Positions 26,855 through 39,649 of a DNA stretch of 64,000 bases are shown here, piece by piece; the first letter of the stretch is position 1, and every line of letters begins with the position of its first letter. The DNA comes from Mitsuaria chitosanitabida ATCC BAA-476 = NBRC 102408 (GTDB lineage: Bacteria > Pseudomonadota > Gammaproteobacteria > Burkholderiales > Burkholderiaceae_C). The stretch is from contig NZ_BCYP01000006.1 of the NCBI RefSeq assembly GCF_001598255.1, positions 310,001 through 374,000 on the forward strand. The letters are read 5' to 3'. The notes beneath the pieces were generated by a model. It was not told where the DNA came from. It did not search any database and saw only the letters and a list, made by a program, of their open reading frames with translations. The position numbers and the translations under genes were made by a program.

Positions 26855-27058
26855 CGGGGAAATCCTTCAAGCTGGTAACTGGCGGGAACCGCCAAACCGG
26901 GCGATTTTAGTGAGAGCATCCGCCGCCGGAAGCCTCGGACCACCAGCCCGAACCTGCGGATCGCGTCCCGCTCTTCTACAAGAGTAAGCCGATCGTCAGT
27001 GTGAAAGCGGAGAGTTCGGCCGAGCTTCCAGATCCCTGCCTGTACGGAGACAAAGGCC

Positions 27059-29029
<1,971 letters not shown>

Positions 29030-29096
29030 TCCGGCGTGTCGCCCGGTGAGCCGGGCGACCGTCCAGGCGCGTGCGATACGGCATCCGCCAATGACG

Positions 29097-29116
29097 AGGG
29101 GCCCCGAGGGGCCCCT
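29097..29116 (+). terminator. Terminator after acs
   Basis: AGGGGCCCC (29097-29105) and GGGGCCCCT (29108-29116) form a perfect 9-bp inverted repeat with a 2-nt centre, then GTTTCAT. It lies between convergent acs and the cytochrome gene. Confidence 0.75.
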
Positions 29117-29160
29117 GTTTCATGCGATGCGCGGTCGGCTTGCCGAACCGCCGAGGACGC

Positions 29161-29472
29161 TCACTTCAGCGTCAGCACCCACTTGGCGAGCTGCTCGGCC
29201 TCGGCCGGGCTCACTTGCGTGTTGGCCGGCATGGGCACCGGGCCCCAGACGCCGGAACCGCCCTTGACGATCTTCTCGGACAGCTTCTTCACCGCGTCCT
29301 TGTCCTTGGCGTACTTGGCCGCCACGTCCTTGTAGGCCGGGCCGACCAGCTTCTTGTCGACCGAGTGGCAGGCCATGCAGTTCTTCTTCTGCGCCAACTC
29401 CTGGTTGGCGTAGGCGCTGGGCGCGCACATGACCGCGGCGAGCGCCGCACAAGCGAACAGGGCGTTTTTCAT
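29161..29472 (-). CDS. Small periplasmic cytochrome c (c551/c552-like)
   Basis: 103-aa class I c-type cytochrome. A signal peptide is cleaved near AYA-N (residue 22). The haem-binding motif CMACH is at about residues 32-36; the axial methionine is probably in GPVPMPAN near residue 80. VGPAYKDVAAKY and AEAEQLAKWVL are typical of the c551/c552 electron carriers. It probably shuttles electrons to a terminal oxidase or a peroxidase; partners are not in the window. Confidence 0.92.
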   Translation of the reverse strand: MKNALFACAALAAVMCAPSAYANQELAQKKNCMACHSVDKKLVGPAYKDVAAKYAKDKDAVKKLSEKIVKGGSGVWGPVPMPANTQVSPAEAEQLAKWVLTLK

Positions 29473-29623
29473 GGCATCCTTTCAGATCCTGCCGGATAGA
29501 TTCGGACCGCCCGCCACGGTCGCCGCTTCGCGAGGAAGACGGGGTGGCTGGGGCAGGTCCGGGCTGGCGCGATTGTAGTGTTGGGGGCCGCGCGGAAAAG
29601 CGTGGTGCACGGGGAGAACAACG

Positions 29624-29875
29624 ATGTGGTTCGTGGTGATTGGGGTCCTGTTGACATTGCTCAAGGCGCTCGACGTCGGCCCGATGGTGGACATCAGCTG
29701 GTGGTGGGTGCTGTCCCCCTTCGTGCTGGCCATCCTGTGGTGGGAGTTCGCCGACAAGGTGGGCTACACGCAGCGCAAGCAGATGGACAAGATGGACGCC
29801 CGCAAGGAAGCGCGCCGCCAGCGTTCGCTCGAGGCCCTGGGTCAGGGCGACAAGCAGCAGCGCAAGCGCCGCTGA
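29624..29875 (+). CDS. Small Trp-rich membrane protein (TIGR04438-like)
   Basis: 83-aa protein with two transmembrane segments: MWFVVIGVLLTLLKALDV and ISWWWVLSPFVLAILWWEFAD, then a highly charged basic tail (RKQMDKMDARKEARRQR). The tryptophan cluster WWWV...LWWEFAD is the hallmark of a small Trp-rich family that I know mainly from Burkholderiales. Function unknown. It is divergent from the cytochrome gene. Confidence 0.85.
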   Translation: MWFVVIGVLLTLLKALDVGPMVDISWWWVLSPFVLAILWWEFADKVGYTQRKQMDKMDARKEARRQRSLEALGQGDKQQRKRR

Positions 29876-30031
29876 GTCGACGGTCTCGCGGCGGCCGCCC
29901 GATCGACGCATCGGGTTTCACTCTTGCGCGCAGGTAAAGCCGGAGGGCCTCGTCCGCGGGTTCTCCCGAGTTCTGCGAGGATGACGCCGTTTCGCGACCC
30001 CGCCGGTCGCGCCAGCGCAGGAAGCAGTTCG

Positions 30032-31129
30032 ATGCAAACACCGAAGACAGGCAAGACGAGCGAGACGGTTCAGGCGCGAGGCACGCGTGATGGGCGGCGC
30101 GCGGCACCGGCCGCGTGGCGGCGCATCGCGGGCGCGGTCTGCGTCGCCAGCGGCGCGGCCCTGCTGATGAGCCTGGCCTTCGCCGCGCCGGCCCAGGCCG
30201 CCGTGTTCAAGGACGCCGAGCTGCAGTCGCTGCTCGACGCCGGTCGCGCCGACGAGCTGGAGAAGGTGGCCGGCCGCCGCCTGGAGGCCAAGCCCGAGGA
30301 CGGTCAGGCGGCCGCGGCGCTCACCCTGGCACAGCTGGATCTGGCCGATCCCGCGGCCTTGCGGCGCGACACGCAGCGGCTCGAGCAATGCCTGCAGCGC
30401 ACGCCCGACGACGGCGCCTGCCATTACGCGCTGGCGCTGGCCCTGGTGATGCAGGCGCGCGGCGGCAGCAAGTTCAAGGCGCTCGGCTCCCTGGGTCGGG
30501 TCAGCGAACTGGCCCAACGCGCGATGACCCTGATGCCCGACGCGCCCGAACCCCGCAGCGCGTTGCAGCAGTACTACCTGGCGCTGCCCAGCTTCGTCGG
30601 CGGCGGCGAGTCCAAGGCCCGCGCGCTGGAGCAGGGCGTGGAGGACGCGGCGCAGCTGCAGTTGATGCGCGCCCGCGTGGCCGCCTCGCGCAAGGACTGG
30701 CCCGCGATGGAGAAGGCGCTGCGCGCGGTGCGCACGCAGCGACCGGAACTGCTGCTCGAGTTGCGCGTGCTGTGGAGCGACTACGGTCGCCAGTTGATGT
30801 TCAGCGACCAGCGCGAGAAGGCTGTCCCCTGGTTCGAGGAGCTGGTCAAGAGCCAGCCGACCCAGGCGATGGGCGCCTACGGCCTGGGCCGCGCCTACGA
30901 CGCGCTGGGCCAGTACGACAAGGCCGTCGCCGCTTTCGAGCGCGCGCGGACGCAGCAGGGCGCGGAGCAACTGGGGCTCGACCGCCGGCTGGGCAGCGCG
31001 CTGCAGGCCAAGGGCGACGCGGCCCAGGCCCGGACCGCGCTGCAGCGCTGTGTCGACAACCGTCGGGCAAGCGCCGGCGATGTCGAGGACTGCCGCAAGC
31101 GCCTGACGCAGCTGGGCGCGGCGGGCTGA
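30032..31129 (+). CDS. Periplasmic TPR protein
   Basis: 365-aa protein. An N-terminal signal anchor (AGAVCVASGAALLMSLAFAAPAQA, cleavage near residue 58) is followed by tetratricopeptide-like repeats: QSLLDAGRADELEKVAGRR, then AAALTLAQLDLADPAAL, and canonical units near the end (MGAYGLGRAYDALGQYDKAVAAFERA). The start ATG at 30032 is set by AGGAAG 7 bases upstream; an open frame upstream (from 29924) is basic and probably leader. The role is unknown; an envelope scaffold is likely. Confidence 0.8.
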   Translation: MQTPKTGKTSETVQARGTRDGRRAAPAAWRRIAGAVCVASGAALLMSLAFAAPAQAAVFKDAELQSLLDAGRADELEKVAGRRLEAKPEDGQAAAALTLAQLDLADPAALRRDTQRLEQCLQRTPDDGACHYALALALVMQARGGSKFKALGSLGRVSELAQRAMTLMPDAPEPRSALQQYYLALPSFVGGGESKARALEQGVEDAAQLQLMRARVAASRKDWPAMEKALRAVRTQRPELLLELRVLWSDYGRQLMFSDQREKAVPWFEELVKSQPTQAMGAYGLGRAYDALGQYDKAVAAFERARTQQGAEQLGLDRRLGSALQAKGDAAQARTALQRCVDNRRASAGDVEDCRKRLTQLGAAG

Positions 31130-31181
31130 TCGACGGGGATCGGCACGACCGGCTGCGGCCGGACGGACAGGCGGGCCGCAC

Positions 31182-31187
31182 TATGAT
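31182..31187 (+). promoter_or_regulatory. Candidate -10 element for lgt
   Basis: TATGAT in the context ACTATGATTCGCG, 69 bases upstream of the lgt start. A near-identical context precedes the peptide-uptake operon at 39544. No clear -35 element is seen. Confidence 0.45.
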
Positions 31188-31255
31188 TCGCGCCTTCGCG
31201 GCGTGAACCGGGCGCGCCGCGCGCATGCAGTTTCCCGGTCAGGACAATCTCAGAC

Positions 31256-32083
31256 ATGTTGGTGCATCCCCAGTTCGACGCGGTGGCCTTCCACATCTGG
31301 AAGTGGCCCATCCACTGGTACGGCCTGATGTACCTCGCGGCCTTCGGCCTCTTCCTGTGGCTGGGCAACATCGTGGTGTCGCGCCCCTGGAACGCCGCCC
31401 GCGGCTGGACCCGGCGCGACATCGACGACCTGCTGTTCTACGGTGTGCTGGGCGTGGTGCTGGGCGGCCGGCTGGGCTACGTCTTCTTCTACAAGCCGCA
31501 TTACTACCTGCAGCATCCGGCCGAGATCCTCGCCGTGTGGCAGGGCGGCATGTCCTTCCACGGCGGTCTGCTGGGCGTGATCGCCGCGCTGGCTTTCTTC
31601 GCCTGGCGGCGCGGCTTCAGCTTCCTGGAGGTCGGCGACATCGTCGCCCCCTGCGTGCCGACGGGCCTGGCCACCGGCCGCCTGGGCAACTTCATCAACG
31701 GTGAGCTCTGGGGCCGGCCGGCCGACCCGAGTCTGCCCTGGGCCATGATCTTCCCGCAGGCGCCCGACCGGCTGCCGCGCCACCCCTCGCAGATCTACCA
31801 GTTCCTGGGCGAGGGCCTGCTGCTGTTCATCGTGCTGTGGCTGTTCGCGCGCAAGCCGCGGCCGACGGCTGCGGTGTCGGGGCTGTTCCTGGTGGGCTAC
31901 GGGATCGCCCGTTTCGTCGTCGAGTATTTCCGCGAGCCCGACAGCTTCCTGCCGGTCGACCAGCAGCCGCTGCATCTGAGCCAGGGTCAATGGCTGAGCA
32001 TTCCGATGATCGTCGTCGGCGCGCTGATGCTGATCTGGGCCTATCGCCGCGCCGCGCGCACCGCGTCGCCGGTGGCGCGCTGA
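31256..32083 (+). CDS. lgt: Prolipoprotein diacylglyceryl transferase
   Basis: Inner-membrane enzyme that adds diacylglycerol to the lipobox cysteine of prolipoproteins, the first step of lipoprotein maturation. 275 aa with seven predicted helices. The family signature [15 protein letters not shown] (about residues 141-155) and the essential HGGLLGV region (about 101-107) are intact. It would process the lipoproteins encoded in this window (MltD, the 24.4-kb lipoprotein, the peptide-binding protein). Confidence 0.96.
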   Translation: MLVHPQFDAVAFHIWKWPIHWYGLMYLAAFGLFLWLGNIVVSRPWNAARGWTRRDIDDLLFYGVLGVVLGGRLGYVFFYKPHYYLQHPAEILAVWQGGMSFHGGLLGVIAALAFFAWRRGFSFLEVGDIVAPCVPTGLATGRLGNFINGELWGRPADPSLPWAMIFPQAPDRLPRHPSQIYQFLGEGLLLFIVLWLFARKPRPTAAVSGLFLVGYGIARFVVEYFREPDSFLPVDQQPLHLSQGQWLSIPMIVVGALMLIWAYRRAARTASPVAR

Positions 32084-32137
32084 GGCCGGCTGCGAAGCCC
32101 TGAAGTTCACGACCTGCATCTCCCGAATCCGAAGCCC

Positions 32138-32878
32138 ATGCGTCAGATCTTTTTCGATACCGAAACCACCGGCCTGAATCCCGAGCAGGGCGACCGCGTC
32201 GTCGACATCGGCTGCGTGGAGATGGTGAACCGGCAGTTGACCGGCCGTCATCTGCACTTCTATCTGAACCCCGAGCGCGACATGCCCGAGGAGGCCTTCC
32301 GCGTCCACGGGCTGAGCAGCGAGTTCCTGTCGGACAAGCCCAAGTTCGCGCAGGTCGTGGACGAAATGCTGGAGTTCATGCGCGACGCGGAGCTGGTGAT
32401 CCACAACGCCGCCTTCGACGTGGGCTTCATCAACGCCGAGCTCAAGCGCTGCGGCCGGCCGCTGCTGCATGACTGCGTGTCCGGCGTGCGGGATACGCTG
32501 CTGATGGCGCGGGACATGTTCCCGGGCAAGGCCAACTCGCTGGACGCGCTGTGCCGCCGACTGGAGGTCGACAACAGCAACCGCGGCCTGCACGGCGCCG
32601 TGAAGGACGCGGAGCTGCTGGCGGAGGTCTACATCCGCCTGACGCGCGGCCAGGACTCGCTGGTCATCGACGACAGCGCCACGCCGACGCCGGGGCAGGG
32701 CGGGGACCTGGAGGTCGCGGCCATCGACCTCAGCGCCTTCGACTTGCCGGTGATCGCCGCGACGGCCGAGGAACTCGTCCTGCACGACAAGGTTCTGGCC
32801 GAGCTGGACAAGGCCAGCGGTGGCAACCGGATCTGGCAGGTCGCCGCGCCGGCGGAAGCGGCGGTTCCCGCGACCTGA
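32138..32878 (+). CDS. dnaQ: DNA polymerase III subunit epsilon
   Basis: Proofreading 3'-5' exonuclease of the replicative polymerase. 246 aa. The DEDDh residues are visible: D and E in FFDTETTGL (7-15), D in HNAAFDVGFIN near residue 93, and the His/Asp pair in HGAVKDAELLAEVY near 155. The C-terminal part that binds the alpha subunit is Ala-rich. It lies 54 bp after lgt and just before two tRNA-Val genes, a neighbourhood seen in other Burkholderiales. Confidence 0.95.
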   Translation: MRQIFFDTETTGLNPEQGDRVVDIGCVEMVNRQLTGRHLHFYLNPERDMPEEAFRVHGLSSEFLSDKPKFAQVVDEMLEFMRDAELVIHNAAFDVGFINAELKRCGRPLLHDCVSGVRDTLLMARDMFPGKANSLDALCRRLEVDNSNRGLHGAVKDAELLAEVYIRLTRGQDSLVIDDSATPTPGQGGDLEVAAIDLSAFDLPVIAATAEELVLHDKVLAELDKASGGNRIWQVAAPAEAAVPAT

Positions 32879-32895
32879 AGAAATCTTGCGCCGGG

Positions 32896-32915
32896 TTCTT
32901 GAGTGGGCTCAAGAA
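32896..32915 (+). promoter_or_regulatory. Inverted repeat overlapping the tRNA promoter
   Basis: TTCTTGAG (32896-32903) and CTCAAGAA (32908-32915) form a perfect 8-bp repeat with TGGG between. It begins 18 bases after the dnaQ stop and covers the -35 of the tRNA promoter. It could be a dnaQ terminator, an operator, or both. Confidence 0.55.
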
Positions 32916-32928
32916 TCCATGGCATAAT
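32899..32928 (+). promoter_or_regulatory. tRNA-Val promoter
   Basis: A -35-like TTGAGT (32899-32904) and a -10-like CATAAT (32923-32928) with 18-bp spacing lie about 60 bases before the first tRNA. Confidence 0.55.
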
Positions 32929-32990
32929 CTTTGTCTTTCCCGGACAGACCGGATTGCTGCTGAAACGCAGTGGTCGGGGATGACAAGACC

Positions 32991-33065
32991 GGGCGGTTAG
33001 CTCAGCGGTAGAGCACTGCCTTCACACGGCAGGGGTCGCAGGTTCGAACCCTGCACCGCCCACCA
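32991..33065 (+). tRNA. tRNA-Val (anticodon CAC), copy 1
   Basis: A complete 75-nt cloverleaf with encoded CCA. Acceptor GGGCGGT pairs with ACCGCCC; the anticodon stem CTGCC/GGCAG holds the loop TTCACAC, so the anticodon is CAC, reading GUG valine codons. The T-arm is GCAGG-TTCGAAC-CCTGC. Identical to the second copy. Confidence 0.97.
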
Positions 33066-33102
33066 AGTTTGTTGGATGTCCACGGAACCCGGTCCGAATA
33101 CC

Positions 33103-33177
33103 GGGCGGTTAGCTCAGCGGTAGAGCACTGCCTTCACACGGCAGGGGTCGCAGGTTCGAACCCTGCACCGCCCACCA
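33103..33177 (+). tRNA. tRNA-Val (anticodon CAC), copy 2
   Basis: Identical to the first copy, 37 bp downstream, also with encoded CCA. The two are probably co-transcribed and end at the terminator that follows directly. Confidence 0.97.
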
Positions 33178-33180
33178 GAC

Positions 33181-33217
33181 AAAACCCCATCAGCGTCAGT
33201 TGATGGGGTTTTTCTTT
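33181..33217 (+). terminator. Terminator of the tRNA operon
   Basis: AAAACCCCATCA (33181-33192) pairs with TGATGGGGTTTT (33201-33212) around an 8-nt loop, followed by more T residues. Strong and suited to both strands. Confidence 0.9.
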
Positions 33218-33249
33218 GGGCGTTCCCCTGAACCGCCCAGCAGGGTGAT

Positions 33250-33543
33250 TCAGGACTTGGCGAGGATCCGGATCGCTGCCACGACCACGGTGACGTTGAT
33301 CCCGATGGTCGCGACCTGGCCGGTGAGGAACAGGCGGATGAGCTCCGCCTTCATCGACGACATCTCGGTACGAACGTTGGCGATCTCGACCTTCAGTTCG
33401 TGGATGTCGGACTTGGTCGCCAAGTGGGTCTGGCTCTCCTTGATGCGCTTGTCGAGCGCGCTGTCGATCGTCTCCGCGGCCTGATGCGCCTGCTCGTCGG
33501 TGGCGCCGACCTGTCTGAACGCCTTGTGCAATGCGAGTTTCAT
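33250..33543 (-). CDS. DUF1640-like small coiled-coil membrane protein
   Basis: 97-aa protein. A short helical head (FRQVGATDEQAHQAAETID) is followed by ATKSDIHELKVEIANVRTEMSSMK, a strongly heptad-patterned coiled coil, and a C-terminal transmembrane helix (GQVATIGINVTVVVAAIRIL). This layout matches the DUF1640 family, related to mitochondrial CCDC90/MCUR1 proteins; bacterial function is unknown. The ATG at 33543 has GGAG 9 bases upstream; an ATG at 33558 is an alternative with a weaker site. It is convergent with the tRNA operon. Confidence 0.78.
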   Translation of the reverse strand: MKLALHKAFRQVGATDEQAHQAAETIDSALDKRIKESQTHLATKSDIHELKVEIANVRTEMSSMKAELIRLFLTGQVATIGINVTVVVAAIRILAKS

Positions 33544-33684
33544 GGGCGAGGACTCCATCGGTGCCTGTCTGGACGCTGGGTACGCGTGGTAGCGGGGAGT
33601 CGAGATCTTCCCGCGAGGAGCGGCGCCCGTCACCTGACTTGGATTTGTCAATTTCGGGGGAGAGGGCGACGAGAATCTCCCCCC

Positions 33685-34533
33685 ATGATGTCGCTGCTTC
33701 CCCCCTCTCTGGTGGCTGTCATTCCCCGCTGCCTGCAATCGGTGCGACAGCCCGTGCCGGCGGGGCTGATCGCGCTGCGGCTTGGCGAGCTGCCGATCGG
33801 GCGCATCCACCCGATGCGACAGGCCCTGCTGCGCGAGGTCTGGCCGGAGCTCCTCCCGCAGGACGGCGCGCTGGTCTGGGATGCGACCTCGCTGAATGTC
33901 GAGGCGCGCTCGGATCGCATCGGCGCGGTGGCGCTGGCCTTGAGGGAGCGCGGGGCGATCACCGGTTGGCGCGGCGAGCGCTACGCCTTCGAACATCCCG
34001 TCGACGATCCCTGCACCGCGCGCGGCGAGGTGCTGTTCCGGCTCGAACGCGCGGCCTTCCGCTGCCTCGGGCTGATGAGCCGCGCGGTCCACGTCAACGG
34101 CTTCCTGCCGGGCGCGCGCCTGGTCTGCGGCCGCCGTGCGATGAGCAAGGCGACGGATCCGGGACGGCTCGACAACCTCGCGGCCGGCGGCTTGACGGCG
34201 GACGAGGATCTCGTCGCCTGCGCGCGCCGCGAGCTGCTCGAGGAGGCGGGCGTTCCCGCCGCGATCAGCGCCGCGATCGAGTCGCGCGGCGCCCTGCGCA
34301 GCACACGCATGGAGCCCGAGGGGCTGCATGACGAGGTGCTCCATGTCTACAGCCTGCGTCTGCCCGCCGGCTTCGCGCCGAGCAACGGAGACGGTGAGGT
34401 CAGCGAGTTCCTCACCCTCGACCTGGAGTCGCTGGCGCAGCGGCTCGCCGCCGGCGAGTTCAGCCACGACGCGGCCGCGGTGAGCGCCTTCGGCCTCCAG
34501 CATCCCCAGGCGCTGGCCGACCTGCGCGCCTGA
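33685..34533 (+). CDS. Nudix hydrolase with DUF4743-type N-terminal domain
   Basis: 282-aa protein. The complete Nudix box GGLTADEDLVACARRELLEEAGV lies near residues 167-189 and should bind the metal that drives pyrophosphate hydrolysis. The N-terminal 120 residues (PIGRIHPMRQALLREVWP) resemble DUF4743. Fungal and plant relatives with this arrangement remove damaged thiamine diphosphate analogues; that role is possible here but not shown. Two ATG codons, 33685 and 33688, are possible starts. Confidence 0.85.
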   Translation: MMSLLPPSLVAVIPRCLQSVRQPVPAGLIALRLGELPIGRIHPMRQALLREVWPELLPQDGALVWDATSLNVEARSDRIGAVALALRERGAITGWRGERYAFEHPVDDPCTARGEVLFRLERAAFRCLGLMSRAVHVNGFLPGARLVCGRRAMSKATDPGRLDNLAAGGLTADEDLVACARRELLEEAGVPAAISAAIESRGALRSTRMEPEGLHDEVLHVYSLRLPAGFAPSNGDGEVSEFLTLDLESLAQRLAAGEFSHDAAAVSAFGLQHPQALADLRA

Positions 34534-34588
34534 GGCCTACGGGTTGTCCGCAGCCGCCGCCGGCGCGGGCTGGTGACAATCGTCCGCC

Positions 34589-35692
34589 ATGGATCAAGTC
34601 GATGCGGTGGTGATCGGGGCGGGCGTCGTCGGCCTCGCGGTGGGCCGGGCGCTGGCGATGCGCGGACTGGAGACGCTGGTGCTCGAGCGCGAGCAGGCGA
34701 TCGGCACGGGCGTGAGCTCGCGCAACAGCGAGGTCATCCATGCGGGGCTCTATTACCCGGCCGGCTCGCTGAAAGCGAGGCTGTGCGTCCGGGGCAAGGC
34801 GCTGCTCTACGCGCATTGCGAATCCCACGGCGTCGCGCACCGGCGCTGCGGGAAGCTCGTGGTGGCGACCTCGCCCGATCAACTGGACGGGCTGCGCGCG
34901 TTGCGGGCGAAGGCCGCCGCCAACGGCGTCGACGACCTGCGCTGGCTGAGCCGCGAGGAAGCCCTCGCGATGGAGCCCCAGCTGCGCTGCGAGGCAGCGC
35001 TGCTGTCGCCGTCGACCGGCATCGTCGACAGCCATGGCTTGATGCTCTCGCTCCAAGGCGATCTGGAGCGCCATGGCGGCGCCGTCGCTTTCGGCGCGGC
35101 GGTGAACGGGGTGCGCCGCGACGGTGCGCTGCACGTGGTGCGCGCCGGCGACATCGAGCTCGGCGCCCGCATCGTCGTGAACGCGAGCGGCCTGAGCGCG
35201 CCGCTCGTCGCCGCTGCCATCGAAGGCCTGCCGCCTCCGCCGAAGGCCCGCTTCAGCAAGGGCTGCTACTTCGCGCTGCAGGGGCGGGCGCCGTTCTCTC
35301 GACTGGTCTATCCGCTGCCGCAGGACGCGTGGCTGGGCGTGCACCTGACGCTGGACCTCGGCGGCCAGGCGCGCTTCGGTCCGGACGCGCAATGGCTGCC
35401 CGAACTCACGCACCCCGACCAGCTCGACTACGAAGTCGATCCCGCCCGCGCCGCGGTCTTCTACGACGACGTGCGCCGCTACTGGCCCGCGTTGCCCGAT
35501 GGCGCGCTGGTGCCGGCCTACAGCGGCGTGCGCCCCAAGATCCACGCGCCCCACGAGCCGGCGCCTGACTTCCGCATCGACGGTCCGGCCCAGCATGGCC
35601 TGCCGGGCCTGGTCAACCTGATGGGCATCGAGTCGCCCGGCCTGACCAGCGCGCTGGCGGTCGCGGAGGAGGCGCTCGCGCGCCTGGGTTGA
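34589..35692 (+). CDS. FAD-dependent oxidoreductase, L-2-hydroxyglutarate oxidase-like
   Basis: 367-aa DAO-type flavoprotein. The FAD-binding GxGxxG is [16 protein letters not shown] (7-22). [24 protein letters not shown] (43-66) is the best family signature and is shared with LhgO and human L2HGDH; near the end [11 protein letters not shown] and [18 protein letters not shown] complete the FAD site. It probably oxidises an L-2-hydroxy acid. It stands alone, convergent with wrbA. Confidence 0.87.
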   Translation: MDQVDAVVIGAGVVGLAVGRALAMRGLETLVLEREQAIGTGVSSRNSEVIHAGLYYPAGSLKARLCVRGKALLYAHCESHGVAHRRCGKLVVATSPDQLDGLRALRAKAAANGVDDLRWLSREEALAMEPQLRCEAALLSPSTGIVDSHGLMLSLQGDLERHGGAVAFGAAVNGVRRDGALHVVRAGDIELGARIVVNASGLSAPLVAAAIEGLPPPPKARFSKGCYFALQGRAPFSRLVYPLPQDAWLGVHLTLDLGGQARFGPDAQWLPELTHPDQLDYEVDPARAAVFYDDVRRYWPALPDGALVPAYSGVRPKIHAPHEPAPDFRIDGPAQHGLPGLVNLMGIESPGLTSALAVAEEALARLG

Positions 35693-35706
35693 GCGCGCCT
35701 CGCCCC

Positions 35707-35726
35707 CGGCCACATGCCCGTGGCCG
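35707..35726. terminator. Hairpin between convergent genes
   Basis: CGGCCAC and GTGGCCG (35707-35713, 35720-35726) form a 7-bp stem with a 6-nt loop between the oxidoreductase and wrbA. No T-run on either side. Confidence 0.35.
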
Positions 35727-35759
35727 CTGGCCCGATGCCCGCGCTCTCCCGGCGCGCGC

Positions 35760-36359
35760 TCAGCCCGCCAGCTTCGCCGCGATCTTCGCCACGTGCTCGC
35801 CCTGGTAGCGGGCCATGGCCAGCTCGTTCTCGCTGGGCTGGCGCTTGCCGTCGCCGCCGGCGATCGTCGACGCGCCGTAAGGGCTGCCGCCGGTGATCTC
35901 GCCCAGCGTCATCTGGCGAGTCTCGGAATAGGGCAGCCCCACGATCACCAGCCCCAGGTGCAGCAGCACCGTGTGCACGCTGGTGATCGTCGTTTCCTGG
36001 CCGCCGTGCTGCGTCGCCGTGCTGACGAAGACGCTGCCCACCTTGCCGACCAGCGCGTTCTTGGCCCACAGGCCGCCGGTCTGGTCGAGGAAGTTCTTCA
36101 TCTGGGCGGCCATGTTCCCGAAGCGCGTAGGCGTGCCGACGATGATGGCGTCGTACTGGGTCAGGTCCTCGACCTTGGCGATCGGCGCCGCCTGGTCGAG
36201 CTTGAGCCCGCTCTTCCTCGCGATCTCCTCGGGCACCAGCTCGGGCACCCGCTTGATGTCGACGGTCGCGCCGCCGGCGCGGGCGCCCTCGGCGATGGCG
36301 GTGGCCATCTGCTCGACGTGGCCGTAGGACGAGTAATACAGGACCAGCACCTTGCTCAT
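35760..36359 (-). CDS. wrbA: NAD(P)H:quinone oxidoreductase WrbA
   Basis: Flavodoxin-like FMN enzyme that reduces quinones by two electrons and limits oxidative stress. 199 aa. FMN-binding [12 protein letters not shown] (9-20), [22 protein letters not shown] (77-98) and [13 protein letters not shown] (113-125) are all intact. It has a GAGGA ribosome site. A perfect 16-bp palindrome lies 14 bp upstream of the start. Confidence 0.95.
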   Translation of the reverse strand: MSKVLVLYYSSYGHVEQMATAIAEGARAGGATVDIKRVPELVPEEIARKSGLKLDQAAPIAKVEDLTQYDAIIVGTPTRFGNMAAQMKNFLDQTGGLWAKNALVGKVGSVFVSTATQHGGQETTITSVHTVLLHLGLVIVGLPYSETRQMTLGEITGGSPYGASTIAGGDGKRQPSENELAMARYQGEHVAKIAAKLAG

Positions 36360-36372
36360 GACGTTCCTCGCT

Positions 36373-36388
36373 GCGGACGCGCGTCCGC
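36373..36388. promoter_or_regulatory. Perfect 16-bp palindrome upstream of wrbA
   Basis: GCGGACGC joined directly to GCGTCCGC, 14 bp before the wrbA start codon. It could be an operator or a leader hairpin. The regulator is unknown. Confidence 0.45.
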
Positions 36389-36487
36389 CTGTGGTTGGAC
36401 CATCCGACAGGCTAGCGGCGTGCCCGCCGCGCGCAAGCGCTCATGGAGGGAGAAGGGGCATTCCCTTTCGAGAGAGGCCGCGTGAGC

Positions 36488-39499
<3,012 letters not shown>

Positions 39500-39543
39500 C
39501 GCGTTCCTGACGCCGCCGCGCACACCGCGCGCGGCGCCGCCGC

Positions 39544-39549
39544 TATGAT
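39544..39549 (+). promoter_or_regulatory. Candidate -10 element of the peptide-uptake operon
   Basis: TATGAT in the context CGCTATGATCCGG, matching the lgt candidate at 31182. A start site near 39556 would place the hairpin at 39608-39637 inside the 5' leader. No good -35 element. Confidence 0.45.
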
Positions 39550-39607
39550 CCGGGCCCAGCGCCAGCCGCGCCCCACGAGGGCAGGGCCCAGGCAATGATC
39601 TGGCAAT

Positions 39608-39637
39608 GCCGCATCCGGACGATGCGGCTTTGTTTTT
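39608..39637 (+). terminator. Terminator-like hairpin directly before the binding-protein ribosome site
   Basis: GCCGCATC (39608-39615) pairs with GATGCGGC (39621-39628) over CGGAC, followed by TTTGTTTTT. The next six bases (GGAAGG, 39638-39643) are the ribosome site of the binding-protein gene, so no promoter can fit after it. It either attenuates the operon or is a read-through terminator of ldcA. Confidence 0.8.
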
Positions 39638-39649
39638 GGAAGGATGACG

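Noticed and set aside
33178-33250. tRNA-linked integration site (attachment site of an island)
   Set aside because: The tRNA 3' ends are intact, but I see no integrase and no further partial copy of the tRNA end nearby; the two copies are a simple tandem pair.
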